From Paenibacillus sp. G2S3 (lineage in GTDB: Bacteria > Bacillota > Bacilli > Paenibacillales > Paenibacillaceae), in the NCBI RefSeq assembly GCF_030123105.1, contig NZ_CP126095.1, forward strand, positions 2,046,001 through 2,110,000: a stretch of 64,000 nt of DNA, read 5' to 3'. This document shows, in pieces, positions 26,701-33,782 of this stretch. The notes beneath the pieces were generated by a model. The model saw nothing but the letters and a program-made list of their open reading frames with translations, did no database searches and was not told where the DNA came from. Each line of letters begins with the position of its first letter. Position 1 is the first letter of the stretch. Position numbers and translations under genes: made by a program.

Positions 26701-26738
26701 GAAGACTTCTGATTCAGTCCGGAATCATAAATCCCTAA
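20793..26738 (+). CDS. Large S-layer/surface protein with Ig-like repeats and three SLH domains
   Basis: A 1981-residue secreted protein. Signal peptide 1-30 (KLFAIMLVLSMVLSMVPVAP, cleavage near VNA-AADE). Residues about 35-325 form an unfamiliar beta-rich domain (YGGLGGTELFLGGKYIELGI). About 340-760 holds four copies of a unit with INNLPAGL/IRNLPDGL/INNLPEGL cores (one diverged). About 765-1350 holds six Ig-like units with the pattern ITW-S-VI--DGKVTRP...TLTA...F-V-V; units two and three are nearly identical even in DNA. A Pro-rich joint (about 1615) precedes three C-terminal SLH domains (near 1793, 1854 and 1923; each with ITRAE or ITRQE), which bind pyruvylated cell-wall polymers. It probably forms or decorates the S-layer. 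A strong bidirectional terminator follows. Confidence 0.9.
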   Translation: MKRHKLFAIMLVLSMVLSMVPVAPATVNAAADEVGARAEYGGLGGTELFLGGKYIELGISNWGDFGTEGNKPANFRGTSSRSNLGMSADHDGYGTGLDLPVDYYLPGTPEERFAVGYKVGGNTYAKSNSAVMNTKQMPTTVLNTSQKDKGLLSATIVSTWAGKMEIKQVISFKEDYKFYRNDVTIKNLSDQTWDGARYMRSMDPDNTVDQGGSYVTANRVTHTVEEDGVAVVEAKTNSDSDPLYKAFGSRAPIFFYSSNPQAKASVFGFSNVDPYVSEAYDSPKPKNQEVVADAGITMTWDSGALAPSESKSFTYYTSLDERDFKEVLAEIELDEGSGALTETEANDGTVKGNQKVNILGATLTDPIDVNNIRINNLPAGLGFEVTRLSDTELNFKLTGAAVNHSKEFSVDNLSVTVGKENLIGTSSDLTTKTFGLTFIDPAMLSLDKGLVSEAVYGSGQISETLLLSVTGGKFASDIGSTDIQIRNLPDGLSATLKRISDKELQIGFDGIAMETEDVHNAYVTVAADKLVGSSTSLSTNTFKIDFKDKEPFLVVHSPVYESDLNDGSIADALVLELKNGIFDASVADSVYAVNWPVGLDIGDITIDNPTQITLSIAGHANSHEITDSINNAEVTVAGIPSTTFSVLFRSPPPSISASPDVLHDAGDGSVAETLTVTLKNGRFTEEVNTGVTINNLPEGLEFTVVRISDTILEVHFTGQAKKKFDASAFASVTVDPAIVIDAAASLTSNNFDLQVPDATSLIVRDMTDLTWNTIREENIQQESVTSDVYLTEKGTYGSKIIWKSTNEAVISPDGTVTRPSFEKGDQEVTLTAEFRNGSSVQTKTFILIVKKEAGTDEQSVAEDLDRLTWEMIRADNESQKDVKTLLELLTKGSNGSSITWSTSDKKVIDTDGKVTRPGYLEGDQTVTLTATVSKGKAVQTKEFVVTVIKQPMTDGEAVSEDLAGLTWKMIRADNERQEDVKTLLKLLTESSNGSSITWSTSNKEVIGTDGKVTRPGYLEGDQTVTLTAVISKGEVTFKKEFILIVKAKIADVNEQLDEEIGMLRIGYTHPDSVNSVTQNIQLISNGFYDSKVVWTSHRSDIVSNTGEIQRPLKDTIVRLTARVTKDGFFHKKDFYITVKGTSLVDLPKDELNANIAYALGDSETSVKKNLFLTTKGDTGSLLTWTSSNPDIISNTGRVSRPGPDEEDVKILLTVLLADPDKPGESRVKTFTVIVKKLSDQEAVDEAARNLKIDDAAVFAEGDIWESVTEGFVLLQTGKYSTDITWTSNQPSVIGIDQDADQAKGKVNRKNEETNVILTATFNRKGKTATKKYLLIVKALGVAKDGAIRQVTSRQAELSINNDGKPLQQGINILRTNMSDGTKIDTIIVDDNQMFNLVEAVNPNDPDLANRSLTISHVDDPSEHADEIAIEIPASAILTLAGRNIALDIVTSLASIHLDEASIKQLEAAGTDLYFRIVPVRNLQEQQTFQTNAVNIGTTKLLLANNQTVKVQGIPRGIETNYSGINTNIRIPLSELADKIPVQSSVARDAFLDSLRIYVEHSDGDIVVYSPLRIGYNAKGEPDFVEFQIDKFSIFQMIQIADKKSDDSQHTGNPVVVSPAPVPVPADTRSTELTGEKLKELQVQDGVIKVETDLGTIKLNAGNVSLDKIQKLFGQEHMNPKDIVIRVGLTTADQSYIDGFKLAAKKQQVLPVGQPVKFYVEASYKNQTRSVSSQGWGEYTLPVPERMKITTGVLYKDGEIYHQPTYVFIENGRYYARINSLETGVFGLIWNPEEFQDVEKHWSKQDVNVMGSRLVANGTSDTVYEPQRAITRAEFTAMMVRALGIVNYDERSISFSDVPAHVWYEREMEVAIENGLIAGYPDDTFRPNNSITRQEAMTIVSRAMKITKLVSSRSEEQYLELLQSFTDSKSIAKWAEKDVKMNLSAGIIVGRNERLAPNENITRAEAAAAVRRLLIQSGIINP

Positions 26739-26773
26739 TAGTAGCAGTGAATTTATAAATGTTTACTTTTAAC

Positions 26774-26816
26774 AAAAGCAGCGGTTGCCCAAGTTGGGAA
26801 GCCGCTGCTTTTGTGT
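26774..26816. terminator. Bidirectional terminator between the S-layer gene and the YheC operon
   Basis: AAAAGCAGCGG (26774-26784) and CCGCTGCTTTT (26802-26812) form a perfect 11-bp stem. A tracts on one side and T tracts on the other suit both the S-layer gene and the convergent operon end at 26820. Confidence 0.85.
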
Positions 26817-26819
26817 CTT

Positions 26820-27950
26820 TTATTCCTCAGTTGTCTTAGCTGAGGTGGGAGCACCCTTGTTATTATATAGCCATAACGCATATTCCAAAGGGCGCACTAG
26901 TGCTTTGCGATAGGTGTTGCCGTCCCCTGATCGGGCGAACACTTCACGGGCAGGCTTTGGATTAACCTCCAGCACATAGATTCTTCCTTCTCGATCAATG
27001 GCAAGATCCAGTGCAAGTTCACATAAGGCTCCGAAACTTTCTTCCAGGAAGGCAGCGGCATCAAGTCCTAACCTTTCGGCAGTTCTCATGACCTTATCGG
27101 TCTTATCTTGACTACCTAGCCATTCCTTCAGCAGCGTTTCCGCTCGAACGGCGTGCCCACCGCCATGAAGATTGGAGGTTACGCTTCGGGCCGCACCAAC
27201 CCTTGCCGCCATGCCTGTTAGTTCCCAGACACCTTGCCCATTCTTTTGAACGAGCATGCGATAATCATGGAAACGTCCGCCAGGCAGGCGTAGTGGAATC
27301 CCCTGTTGGACGAGGAAACGTCCACCAATACACCATTGTCGCACGATGGACTCCAATCGGGAGGCAGAGACTTTGCGGGGGGGAATAATCCGGCGATCCT
27401 GGCGGCGACCCTGAATATCAAATCCCCCTTTACTGTCCTTTACCCGCTCAATTCTAAGGATACCGCGTCCACCTGTTCCGTTTGCTGGCTTGATATAGAG
27501 TACCGGGCTCTGTTTTAACATGCGGTGCAGATCCGCAGAGGAGTGATACAGTAATGTTTCCGGCATATGCGGCCGGAAGCGGCTCTTTTGTGAAAATGTT
27601 TGGTGAATGGTCCATTTATTGCGCAGTGGACGATTCAGAAACAGCAAATGTTTATAACGTTCACGGAAACGAAGCAACTGTTGAAAGCGTGCGCTGCGCT
27701 GGATACGGCAACGGTCGTAAATCATGTTCGGGAAGGAACGCCATTTGCGTGACCATTTCCCGCTCTTGGGATCAAAGACAAGGGCATGGATCTGCTCTTT
27801 GCTGGGATGGACATCCATAGGGGTAAACACAAAAACATCCAAGCCGATTCGATTGCCCTCAATGATCATTCTCCGGTACACGGCCTTTTCTTCAAGCTGC
27901 TTGGCTTCATTTATATACAAAGTAAGAATGCCTAAGACGGGCTCTGGCAC
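26820..27950 (-). CDS. YheC/YheD family ATP-grasp protein (short form, paralogue 1)
   Basis: A 376-residue ATP-grasp protein of the spore-coat-associated YheC/YheD family. Its N-terminal part (PEPVLGILTLYINEAKQLEE) precedes the ATP-grasp core: YIKPANGTGGRGILRI (ATP-binding loop), RFLVQQGIPLRLPGGRFHDY-RMLVQKN, and the C-terminal metal-binding acid/Asn pair in YVLEVNPKPAREVF. Its length fits YheC (about 363) and not YheD (about 453). The start is GTG 27950 behind AAGGTG; it overlaps the upstream GNAT by 19 bp, so it is last in a coupled operon. ATP-grasp enzymes join a carboxylate to an amine or thiol through an acyl-phosphate; the actual substrates of this family are unknown. A decayed sibling lies at 20475. 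Confidence 0.88.
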   Translation of the reverse strand: MPEPVLGILTLYINEAKQLEEKAVYRRMIIEGNRIGLDVFVFTPMDVHPSKEQIHALVFDPKSGKWSRKWRSFPNMIYDRCRIQRSARFQQLLRFRERYKHLLFLNRPLRNKWTIHQTFSQKSRFRPHMPETLLYHSSADLHRMLKQSPVLYIKPANGTGGRGILRIERVKDSKGGFDIQGRRQDRRIIPPRKVSASRLESIVRQWCIGGRFLVQQGIPLRLPGGRFHDYRMLVQKNGQGVWELTGMAARVGAARSVTSNLHGGGHAVRAETLLKEWLGSQDKTDKVMRTAERLGLDAAAFLEESFGALCELALDLAIDREGRIYVLEVNPKPAREVFARSGDGNTYRKALVRPLEYALWLYNNKGAPTSAKTTEE

Positions 27951-28450
27951 AGGAGTTCACCTTCTTGTGGAGAGTTTGTAGTACTGACGGTATTCTGTGG
28001 TGACCGGATCAATAAAGTTGGCTTGCCAGTAGGGCCACTAGTAAGCGCCACTGCGGCAAGACCAACATTGAAACACATTTTCAGACTGGCTGTATTATCG
28101 CTGGCAACACTGCATTCCAGACGGCCTAAACGCTTTAACTGGGCGGCCATAAGGGCGGTGCCGGTATGCCTATTTCGGTATAAGGGATGTACGGCAACGA
28201 GACAAGCCTCTTCACCGAAACCGGATACGAAGCTTACTCCTGCTAGCTGGCGCCCATTCTGACCGCGTACGGTGGCGACAAGCAGCGAGACACCCGGCTC
28301 TGACAACTGTTCTGGAGTTAATCGGGCCATTACCTTGCAAGCCTGGTTTGTAATCCGACGCTCCCCATGCTCTCTTATAAACTCAAGCAGTCCGGTTAGC
28401 CGCGATTTCCACTTTTTAGCATCAGTGTCGTAGATAGAGGATATCTGCAT
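27932..28450 (-). CDS. GNAT acetyltransferase inside the YheC/YheD operon
   Basis: A 172-residue protein with the GNAT fold: strand beta-4 and motif A in EEACLVAVHPLYRNRHTGTALM (P-loop-like RNRHTGTA), then a helix and CSVASDNTASLKMCFNVGL, where the N-xxx-C/Y region of motif B sits. The first 60 residues (KSRLTGLLEFIREHGERRIT) are helical. It is in the same operon as four ATP-grasp genes upstream and overlaps the last by 19 bp, which implies a shared pathway, perhaps acylation of an ATP-grasp product. AAAGGATG precedes the ATG. The substrate is unknown. Confidence 0.8.
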   Translation of the reverse strand: MQISSIYDTDAKKWKSRLTGLLEFIREHGERRITNQACKVMARLTPEQLSEPGVSLLVATVRGQNGRQLAGVSFVSGFGEEACLVAVHPLYRNRHTGTALMAAQLKRLGRLECSVASDNTASLKMCFNVGLAAVALTSGPTGKPTLLIRSPQNTVSTTNSPQEGELLCQSPS

Positions 28451-28475
28451 GCTGTGTCACATCCTTTAATGAATT

Positions 28476-29588
28476 TTACTTGGAATGGCGTGCTAAGTGC
28501 TGGCCATATTGAAAGATTCGTTCCAAGGAAAGCTTGCGAATCGCAGGTTCATCAAATTTCATCGGCCGGGAGTTTGCCTCAAAGAACCAGAGTCCTCCAT
28601 TCTCATCTACACCGAGATCCATGGACATCTCCCCGAGCATAGAATCAGAGGCTCTTTCAATTTGTCTGGCGATTAACAGAGCAGTTGTAGGTACGTTTTT
28701 TAGGATGGAGGCTGCTCTTTCGATTCCAAATGTGCTTTCCAGCATGCTGGAAGGCTCCTCAATAGTGCCGCCGCGAGGTACATGCGTGGTGATGCTGCGG
28801 GCACCAGCCAGACGCGCACCTATGCCGGTCATGGCCCAGCCTCCTCTACCGTTTTTCTGCAGAAGGACACGTAAATCAAATGGTCGTCCTCGGTGAGTCG
28901 CCAGCTCAATAGCCTGCTGTACGATATAGCGCGAGGTTCCCTTTTCTTTTCCGATCCGTGCCCAGAGGCGGTCTATGGAGGCAGCTTTGTAGGTTACATT
29001 TTTTTTGCCGCTTTGAATTTGGAGTCGATAGGGCAAGGTGGTATCTGCACGATATTTTAAACGCATGATTCCTTTACCTGCTTTGCCACTCTCCGGCTTA
29101 AGGTAGAGGCTAGTGTGATTATTTAGCATAGCGGTAAGCGTATTTGCGCTACGTAGACGTCTGGTTTTTGGAACATGCTTCGAGGTGGCGTGTGAGCCTT
29201 TCAGCCATTCGAACAGATTCCATTTATTGAAAAAATATGGATTATAAAGCTTAATGCCTGGATGCTCCAGGCATTGAGCTATTTTGCTTACGACAGCAGG
29301 TTTCTCCTCATCCTCACGGGTAGGAATTCGGTTATAGATGATTTGTGGAAGAGGTACAGGAATGCTGTACCACACTTTTCCGCTGGATGATGGGACATAA
29401 CCGTTCACCATCCGTTCCTCAAGCTTCAAGTCACGGACGGTGACGACGTAGACAAGAAATCCCATTTCCTTGCCTGTGCGAATGATGTCCCGGAAGTTAT
29501 TGCGGTTGCCATTAAATTTCCTTATTTTGTCACTGGTTGTCAGTATGGCAATAACGGGTTTTGTTTCATCCGGAATATGGGTGTTCAC
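28476..29588 (-). CDS. YheC/YheD family ATP-grasp protein (short form, paralogue 2)
   Basis: A 370-residue YheC-like ATP-grasp protein. Visible parts: N-terminal domain with AILTTSDKIRKFNGNRNNFR, a block KWNLFEWLKGSHATSKHVPK shared in type with its neighbours, the ATP loop YLKPESGKAGKGIMRLKY, RYIVQQAIELATHRGRPFDL-RVLLQKN and the C-terminal metal site WFFEANSRPMKF. The start overlaps the stop of the upstream paralogue by 4 bp (29585-29588), so translation is coupled. It pairs with the long-form protein directly upstream, as YheC pairs with YheD in B. subtilis. Confidence 0.88.
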   Translation of the reverse strand: MNTHIPDETKPVIAILTTSDKIRKFNGNRNNFRDIIRTGKEMGFLVYVVTVRDLKLEERMVNGYVPSSSGKVWYSIPVPLPQIIYNRIPTREDEEKPAVVSKIAQCLEHPGIKLYNPYFFNKWNLFEWLKGSHATSKHVPKTRRLRSANTLTAMLNNHTSLYLKPESGKAGKGIMRLKYRADTTLPYRLQIQSGKKNVTYKAASIDRLWARIGKEKGTSRYIVQQAIELATHRGRPFDLRVLLQKNGRGGWAMTGIGARLAGARSITTHVPRGGTIEEPSSMLESTFGIERAASILKNVPTTALLIARQIERASDSMLGEMSMDLGVDENGGLWFFEANSRPMKFDEPAIRKLSLERIFQYGQHLARHSK

Positions 29589-30958
29589 ATCTCATCCCTC
29601 CTGCGGAATTTGCTGAGGTATAGACAATGCTCCAGAATGTGCTCGATGGAAGCTTTGCCCTCAGCGCGCAGGGAGGGATGACGGAAGATGGAACGTCCTG
29701 GTTTGGCGTTGGCCTCGAACATCCAGATGTCTTCATCCTGATCAATTCCGAGATCAAAGCCAATTTCACCGAGCAAATGACGATGCTGGATTTCTAAGGA
29801 TTCTGCCAGTTTAACGGCGGTACTCTTTGCACGCTGCAATACTTCATCTGCTCTGGCGCCGAATACACGACCGAGCGCCTGTTGTGGTGTAAGCAAAGCC
29901 CCACCGTTTTTGAGGTGAGTGGTGACACTGCCTCGGCCGGCTTTTTTAGCGCCAATACCGACTACAATCCATTGATTACTACCGTTTTTATGCATATGGA
30001 ATCGGAAATCAATGGGGCAGCCATCAATTTCAATCAAACGTATTCCTTGTTGGACTACATAATTTTGCAGACCTTGACCGTGCCGCGAACGAAGCATCCG
30101 CATAAGGCTTTCAAAGGTGGTGAAGCGCAGAAGTACGTTTTTTCCACCCTTGCGGTAGCGGGCAAAATACCCTTTTTTAGGCAGATAGGTAAGTCGGTAA
30201 ATCCCGTGACCCAGACTGCCCGCGGAAGGCTTGTAGTATACAAAATGATGGTGATCCAGCATTTCTCTCATTTTTTCGGTAGAAGGATTGCTGTGTGTTT
30301 CAGGGACATAACGGCTTGCAGCTCCGTCATTCTCTAGTAACCGATAGATATCGGCTTTATTGAAAAAGCTCCAGTTGAAGTAAGGGATTTTCTTGCGCAT
30401 AAAACGTTCGCGTAGCTGATTGATATAAGGTGAAGTCTCCGCTCTCCGACTGGGTAGCCGATTGTAGACAACATCCGGTAGAGGAACCATTTTGCGTTCG
30501 AATTTGCCGCCTGCGGTTAAGAAATAACCATAGACCTGCTCCTGTTGCCAGTTAATATCACGAGGCATAAAGGCAAATATATAACATTTGTTACTACCTT
30601 CCCGCAGTAATTGCTTTATAAAGCCAGTGCGAGAACCGAAGGGCTGAGCTGAAGATGCTGGCCCATCGGACAATACACCGACTAAAGGTCCGAGCTGTAC
30701 TTCGTCGTTTTGAAGGTTGCGTAAATAGATACCACCAGATTTCGGAACCTTGATAGCACTCTTTACGCCAGTAGCGAGGAATAGATGATTTCCGGCGCGC
30801 TTGATGGGCTTGATCATGGTCGGGATGGCATCTTTACCGAGTCTTAAACGTATGTTCTTCTTCCCGGTTAATTTCAAGCTTTTCATCAGTGCACCTGATA
30901 CATATACAACTCTTTGGGGCTGCTTAGTGAAATGCACATTGCAAAAAGTGAGACTCAT
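29585..30958 (-). CDS. YheC/YheD family ATP-grasp protein (long form, YheD-like, paralogue 3)
   Basis: A 457-residue YheD-like protein. It has an extra N-terminal beta-barrel-type domain of about 100 residues (from TFCNVHFTKQPQRVVYVSGA to VQLGPLVGVLSDG) before the ATP-grasp part: YYKPSAGSLGHGIYRLTY, LQNYVVQQGIRLIEIDGCPI-DFRFHMHKN, and WMFEANAKPGRSIFRH with the metal-binding Glu/Asn. B. subtilis YheD is about 453 residues, and has been localised around the forespore. The ATG starts directly after the upstream stop with GGAGGA inside the end of the previous gene, so it is tightly coupled in the operon. Confidence 0.88.
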   Translation of the reverse strand: MSLTFCNVHFTKQPQRVVYVSGALMKSLKLTGKKNIRLRLGKDAIPTMIKPIKRAGNHLFLATGVKSAIKVPKSGGIYLRNLQNDEVQLGPLVGVLSDGPASSAQPFGSRTGFIKQLLREGSNKCYIFAFMPRDINWQQEQVYGYFLTAGGKFERKMVPLPDVVYNRLPSRRAETSPYINQLRERFMRKKIPYFNWSFFNKADIYRLLENDGAASRYVPETHSNPSTEKMREMLDHHHFVYYKPSAGSLGHGIYRLTYLPKKGYFARYRKGGKNVLLRFTTFESLMRMLRSRHGQGLQNYVVQQGIRLIEIDGCPIDFRFHMHKNGSNQWIVVGIGAKKAGRGSVTTHLKNGGALLTPQQALGRVFGARADEVLQRAKSTAVKLAESLEIQHRHLLGEIGFDLGIDQDEDIWMFEANAKPGRSIFRHPSLRAEGKASIEHILEHCLYLSKFRRRDEM

Positions 30959-32137
30959 TTATGAATCCTCCTTAGGAACCATTGTTATCATTCTCCCGTT
31001 TATAACGGAGCTGTCCGTAGATAGGGATGGTATCCGTCGCTGTTTGAGTAGCAGATGGCGCGCATAAGACAGTGGATTCTCGGCGGCGAGCTTAGCAGCC
31101 CGGCGGTCGCCCGTCAGCCGGAATACCGTGCGCCCTGGCTTGGAATTTGCTTCTAGTAAATGAATCCGACCGCTCGAATCAATACCGAAATCTAGGCCGA
31201 GTTCTCCAAGCCTACCGCATGCAGCCTCCAGAAGAGGAGGCAAGTATGCAGCTTCTGTAGCAAGCTCCTGCATGATGTCTTTTCCGTCCTGACCATATTC
31301 TGCAAGCAAAAAGGGCAAGGTAGGAACCGCAGTTCCACCGCCATGCAGGTTCGAAGTCAGTGAACCATGATTACCCAGCCGAACGGCCATGCCAGTAAGA
31401 TCCCAGCGACCGAGGCCATTCTTTTGCATCAATACACGCACATCGAACGGTTGCCCCTTACGATTAGTTAGATGCAGATAAGGCTGTATAATATAGCGGC
31501 GTGTGCCGATAAATTCATGAATCCAGTTCAGTCCTTCATCCTGCGAGCTGAATACGTATTGAAAGGGTGTATTTGCCCCATCGCGCCCTCGTACTCTTAT
31601 GCCTCCTCCAGAGCGTCTGTTCTGCAGTATGGCATGCAATGTACGTTTGCCATGAGAGCCTGCTTTGGGTTTTAGGAAGACCCCATATTCTCTTTCAGCG
31701 AGCATATTGCTTAACTTGCGTGTACCAGTATAGAGTGCAGTTTCCGGCAGTAAAATAGCTGCTCTTTGGCTGCGCTTCAAGATTTCGTATACGCCCCATT
31801 TATCAGGTAAACCTCGTGACCAAGGTAGTGAGCGGTGAAGGAAAGAGAGAGCAGACGAAGCTTCTTTTCTTTCTTTCGGATTATTGTAAAAACAACGATT
31901 ATAAATGATATCTGGTGGCGTAGTGGTCGTATTGTGCCAGCTTCCATCTTTCCATGTATAACCGGTTATGGATGACCCGTCTGCCGCTACTCCGTCCGGA
32001 TGAAATACGAGGACATTAAGGTTATATCGCGGAGCTGCACGGCATAAATGACTGCAAAATTCTGGCTCGGCAATCGGAGGATTCCCGTGGCGACGGCCCG
32101 TCATAATGCCGAGGAACCCCATAGCTGTTTCAGTCAT
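30959..32137 (-). CDS. YheC/YheD family ATP-grasp protein (short form, paralogue 4)
   Basis: A 392-residue YheC-like protein. Motifs: FLKPKAGSHGKRTLHAIL (ATP loop, lacking the usual second Gly of GKGIL), RYIIQPYLHLTNRKGQPFDV-RVLMQKN, DLTGMAVRLGNHGSLTSNLH and the metal site HLLEANSKPGRTVFRL. AAGGAGG precedes the ATG, 10 bp after the upstream stop. With the long-form gene just upstream (32148-33515) it makes a YheD-YheC pair; the pair at 29585/28476 looks like a duplicate of it. The altered ATP loop makes reduced or changed activity possible. Confidence 0.87.
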   Translation of the reverse strand: MTETAMGFLGIMTGRRHGNPPIAEPEFCSHLCRAAPRYNLNVLVFHPDGVAADGSSITGYTWKDGSWHNTTTTPPDIIYNRCFYNNPKERKEASSALSFLHRSLPWSRGLPDKWGVYEILKRSQRAAILLPETALYTGTRKLSNMLAEREYGVFLKPKAGSHGKRTLHAILQNRRSGGGIRVRGRDGANTPFQYVFSSQDEGLNWIHEFIGTRRYIIQPYLHLTNRKGQPFDVRVLMQKNGLGRWDLTGMAVRLGNHGSLTSNLHGGGTAVPTLPFLLAEYGQDGKDIMQELATEAAYLPPLLEAACGRLGELGLDFGIDSSGRIHLLEANSKPGRTVFRLTGDRRAAKLAAENPLSYARHLLLKQRRIPSLSTDSSVINGRMITMVPKEDS

Positions 32138-32147
32138 TGTGTCCTCC

Positions 32148-33515
32148 TTATAAACCGGCCAAATAGCGGCAATACAGAATCATTTGCTTGACGGACGGTC
32201 TGATTTTTTGATCGTTTAGCGGTGTATTATCGTTCTTGGAAGGTTTGGAGTTAACCTCCAAGAGCCATATTCGTCCGGATTGATCCAGTGCCAGATCGAT
32301 TCCGAGCTCTCCGAAATGAGCAGGGATAAAGGTTTCTACTCCTCTTGCAATGGCAAGTGCTGCTCTTGGAAGCTGAAGCTGTACGCTATCCTTGGTACCT
32401 GGAGGAAGGCTGCTCTTGCTAACGGCTTCACGCACAGTACTAAGACTGCCACCTCTTGCTAGATTGGAAACGAAATGATTGCTTCCAGCGGTGCGAGCGA
32501 CGATGGAGGTAACGCCCCATTTTCCGGTACCATTCTTCTGTACAAGTGCTCGAAAATCTACAGGACGCTTACCGAGCTCCATCAAGGGCAATCCTTGTTG
32601 AATCTGGTAGCGCGTTGTCTTCATCTTGGGAGCAATGGACTGGTACAGTTTAGCTAATGTCGGGTAGCTTTGCTTGCGTGTACCTATAGAGGTAGTAGAT
32701 AACAAACGGTATCCTCCGCCTTCATCTTTGGAGATTCGGAGAATGCCTTTGCCGAGACTGCCTCGTACAGGCTTTAGAAACACGCTTGGATATTGGCTAC
32801 ACATTTTCTTTACAACAGCAAAACCGTTTAAGGCATGCGATTCCGGTAAATACCGCTTCAATGAAGGGTCTTGCGCTAAAGCTTCAAATACTTCTGTCTT
32901 GTCAAGAAATTTTTCGTTGAAGAAATGCGTTCCATACCGTGATTTTACATCCGCCAAAAAATGCTGTACGCTAGGTTTATTCTCCACCTTTCGCGTCGTT
33001 AGCCGATTGTTGATTACATCGGCGATGGGCAGACTCATTTTCCTCCAACCCTCGTTGTATACCCAGCCCTGGATGGAAGAGCTGCTTGTTTCCAGCGCTT
33101 CCGGGGTAAAGAAATATACATAGGCGCCTTGTGAGTGGCAGGCATTTGTTAATTCTCGACAGAACATGGTAATGGGTCCAAACAGCCTGTCGAGATTATC
33201 TGGATGGTCACGACTGACGAGTACACCGATCAACGGTCCAAGCCGCAAGGTACGACTTACGGAGCTGTATGAGGCGTTGAGGGTTTGCCGATGTTTCCAT
33301 CCGGTCCGCCGCGCCAGTCCTTCGCTTACACGCAGGCTGTCGGATTTGGGAGCCGGGATAATGGTAACCTCCTGCCGGAAAGAGCCGAAAGCCAGCTGGA
33401 GCGTTCCGTGAGCCGGGATTTTGAGTCTTTTCATGGATCGTTCGCCAAGCATTATAGCGTTTTCCTGCAGGATGCCCGAGTGGACCGTATGGACCGGGAT
33501 CTTGAATTGGGACAT
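32148..33515 (-). CDS. YheC/YheD family ATP-grasp protein (long form, YheD-like, paralogue 5, operon leader)
   Basis: A 455-residue YheD-like protein, first gene of the operon. An N-terminal domain of about 100 residues (VHSGILQENAIMLGERSMKR to LRLGPLIGVLVSR) precedes the ATP-grasp core: FLKPVRGSLGKGILRISK, YQIQQGLPLMELGKRPVDF-RALVQKN and WLLEVNSKPSKND. The ATG at 33515 is picked because GAAGGAG is eight bases upstream; the frame opens nine codons earlier. The gene is divergent from yheA, as part of the yheA-B-C-D neighbourhood known in Bacillus. Upstream lies a palindrome (33583-33600) but no convincing sporulation sigma promoter was found. Confidence 0.88.
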   Translation of the reverse strand: MSQFKIPVHTVHSGILQENAIMLGERSMKRLKIPAHGTLQLAFGSFRQEVTIIPAPKSDSLRVSEGLARRTGWKHRQTLNASYSSVSRTLRLGPLIGVLVSRDHPDNLDRLFGPITMFCRELTNACHSQGAYVYFFTPEALETSSSSIQGWVYNEGWRKMSLPIADVINNRLTTRKVENKPSVQHFLADVKSRYGTHFFNEKFLDKTEVFEALAQDPSLKRYLPESHALNGFAVVKKMCSQYPSVFLKPVRGSLGKGILRISKDEGGGYRLLSTTSIGTRKQSYPTLAKLYQSIAPKMKTTRYQIQQGLPLMELGKRPVDFRALVQKNGTGKWGVTSIVARTAGSNHFVSNLARGGSLSTVREAVSKSSLPPGTKDSVQLQLPRAALAIARGVETFIPAHFGELGIDLALDQSGRIWLLEVNSKPSKNDNTPLNDQKIRPSVKQMILYCRYLAGL

Positions 33516-33582
33516 CGTGGATCTCCTTCCGGTAGGCAGCATGATGCCGGCAATTTGGTAGCTAAGGGTTACATATCATTCA

Positions 33583-33600
33583 TCATATGGAGACATATGA
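33583..33600. promoter_or_regulatory. Palindrome upstream of the YheD-YheC operon
   Basis: TCATATG-GAGA-CATATGA, a perfect 7-bp inverted repeat, 68 bp before the operon's first start codon. AAGGGT (33564-33569) and ACCCTT (33600-33605) extend the symmetry outward. It could be an operator; the minus strand also reads GTCATATG, like a SigE -35, but without a fitting -10. Confidence 0.4.
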
Positions 33601-33782
33601 CCCTTGGTGATTGACCTACTCTTTAAAAACCTTGCCGCATCATTTCAAAAGTCTGGCCCAAGAAGCGAAACAAGCATGGGATGAATCAATATTTGGAAAC
33701 TTAAGCAGCGCTTTCGAAGGGATTTTTTGTACGAAGTAAACCTAGGAAGCATATGCTCACAAAACTTTTAGGAGGAATCATA

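Noticed and set aside
33541..33620. A SigE promoter for the YheD-YheC operon
   Set aside because: GTCATATG on the minus strand looks like a -35, but no -10 resembling CATACAAT lies 13-16 bases on; kept only as a palindrome.
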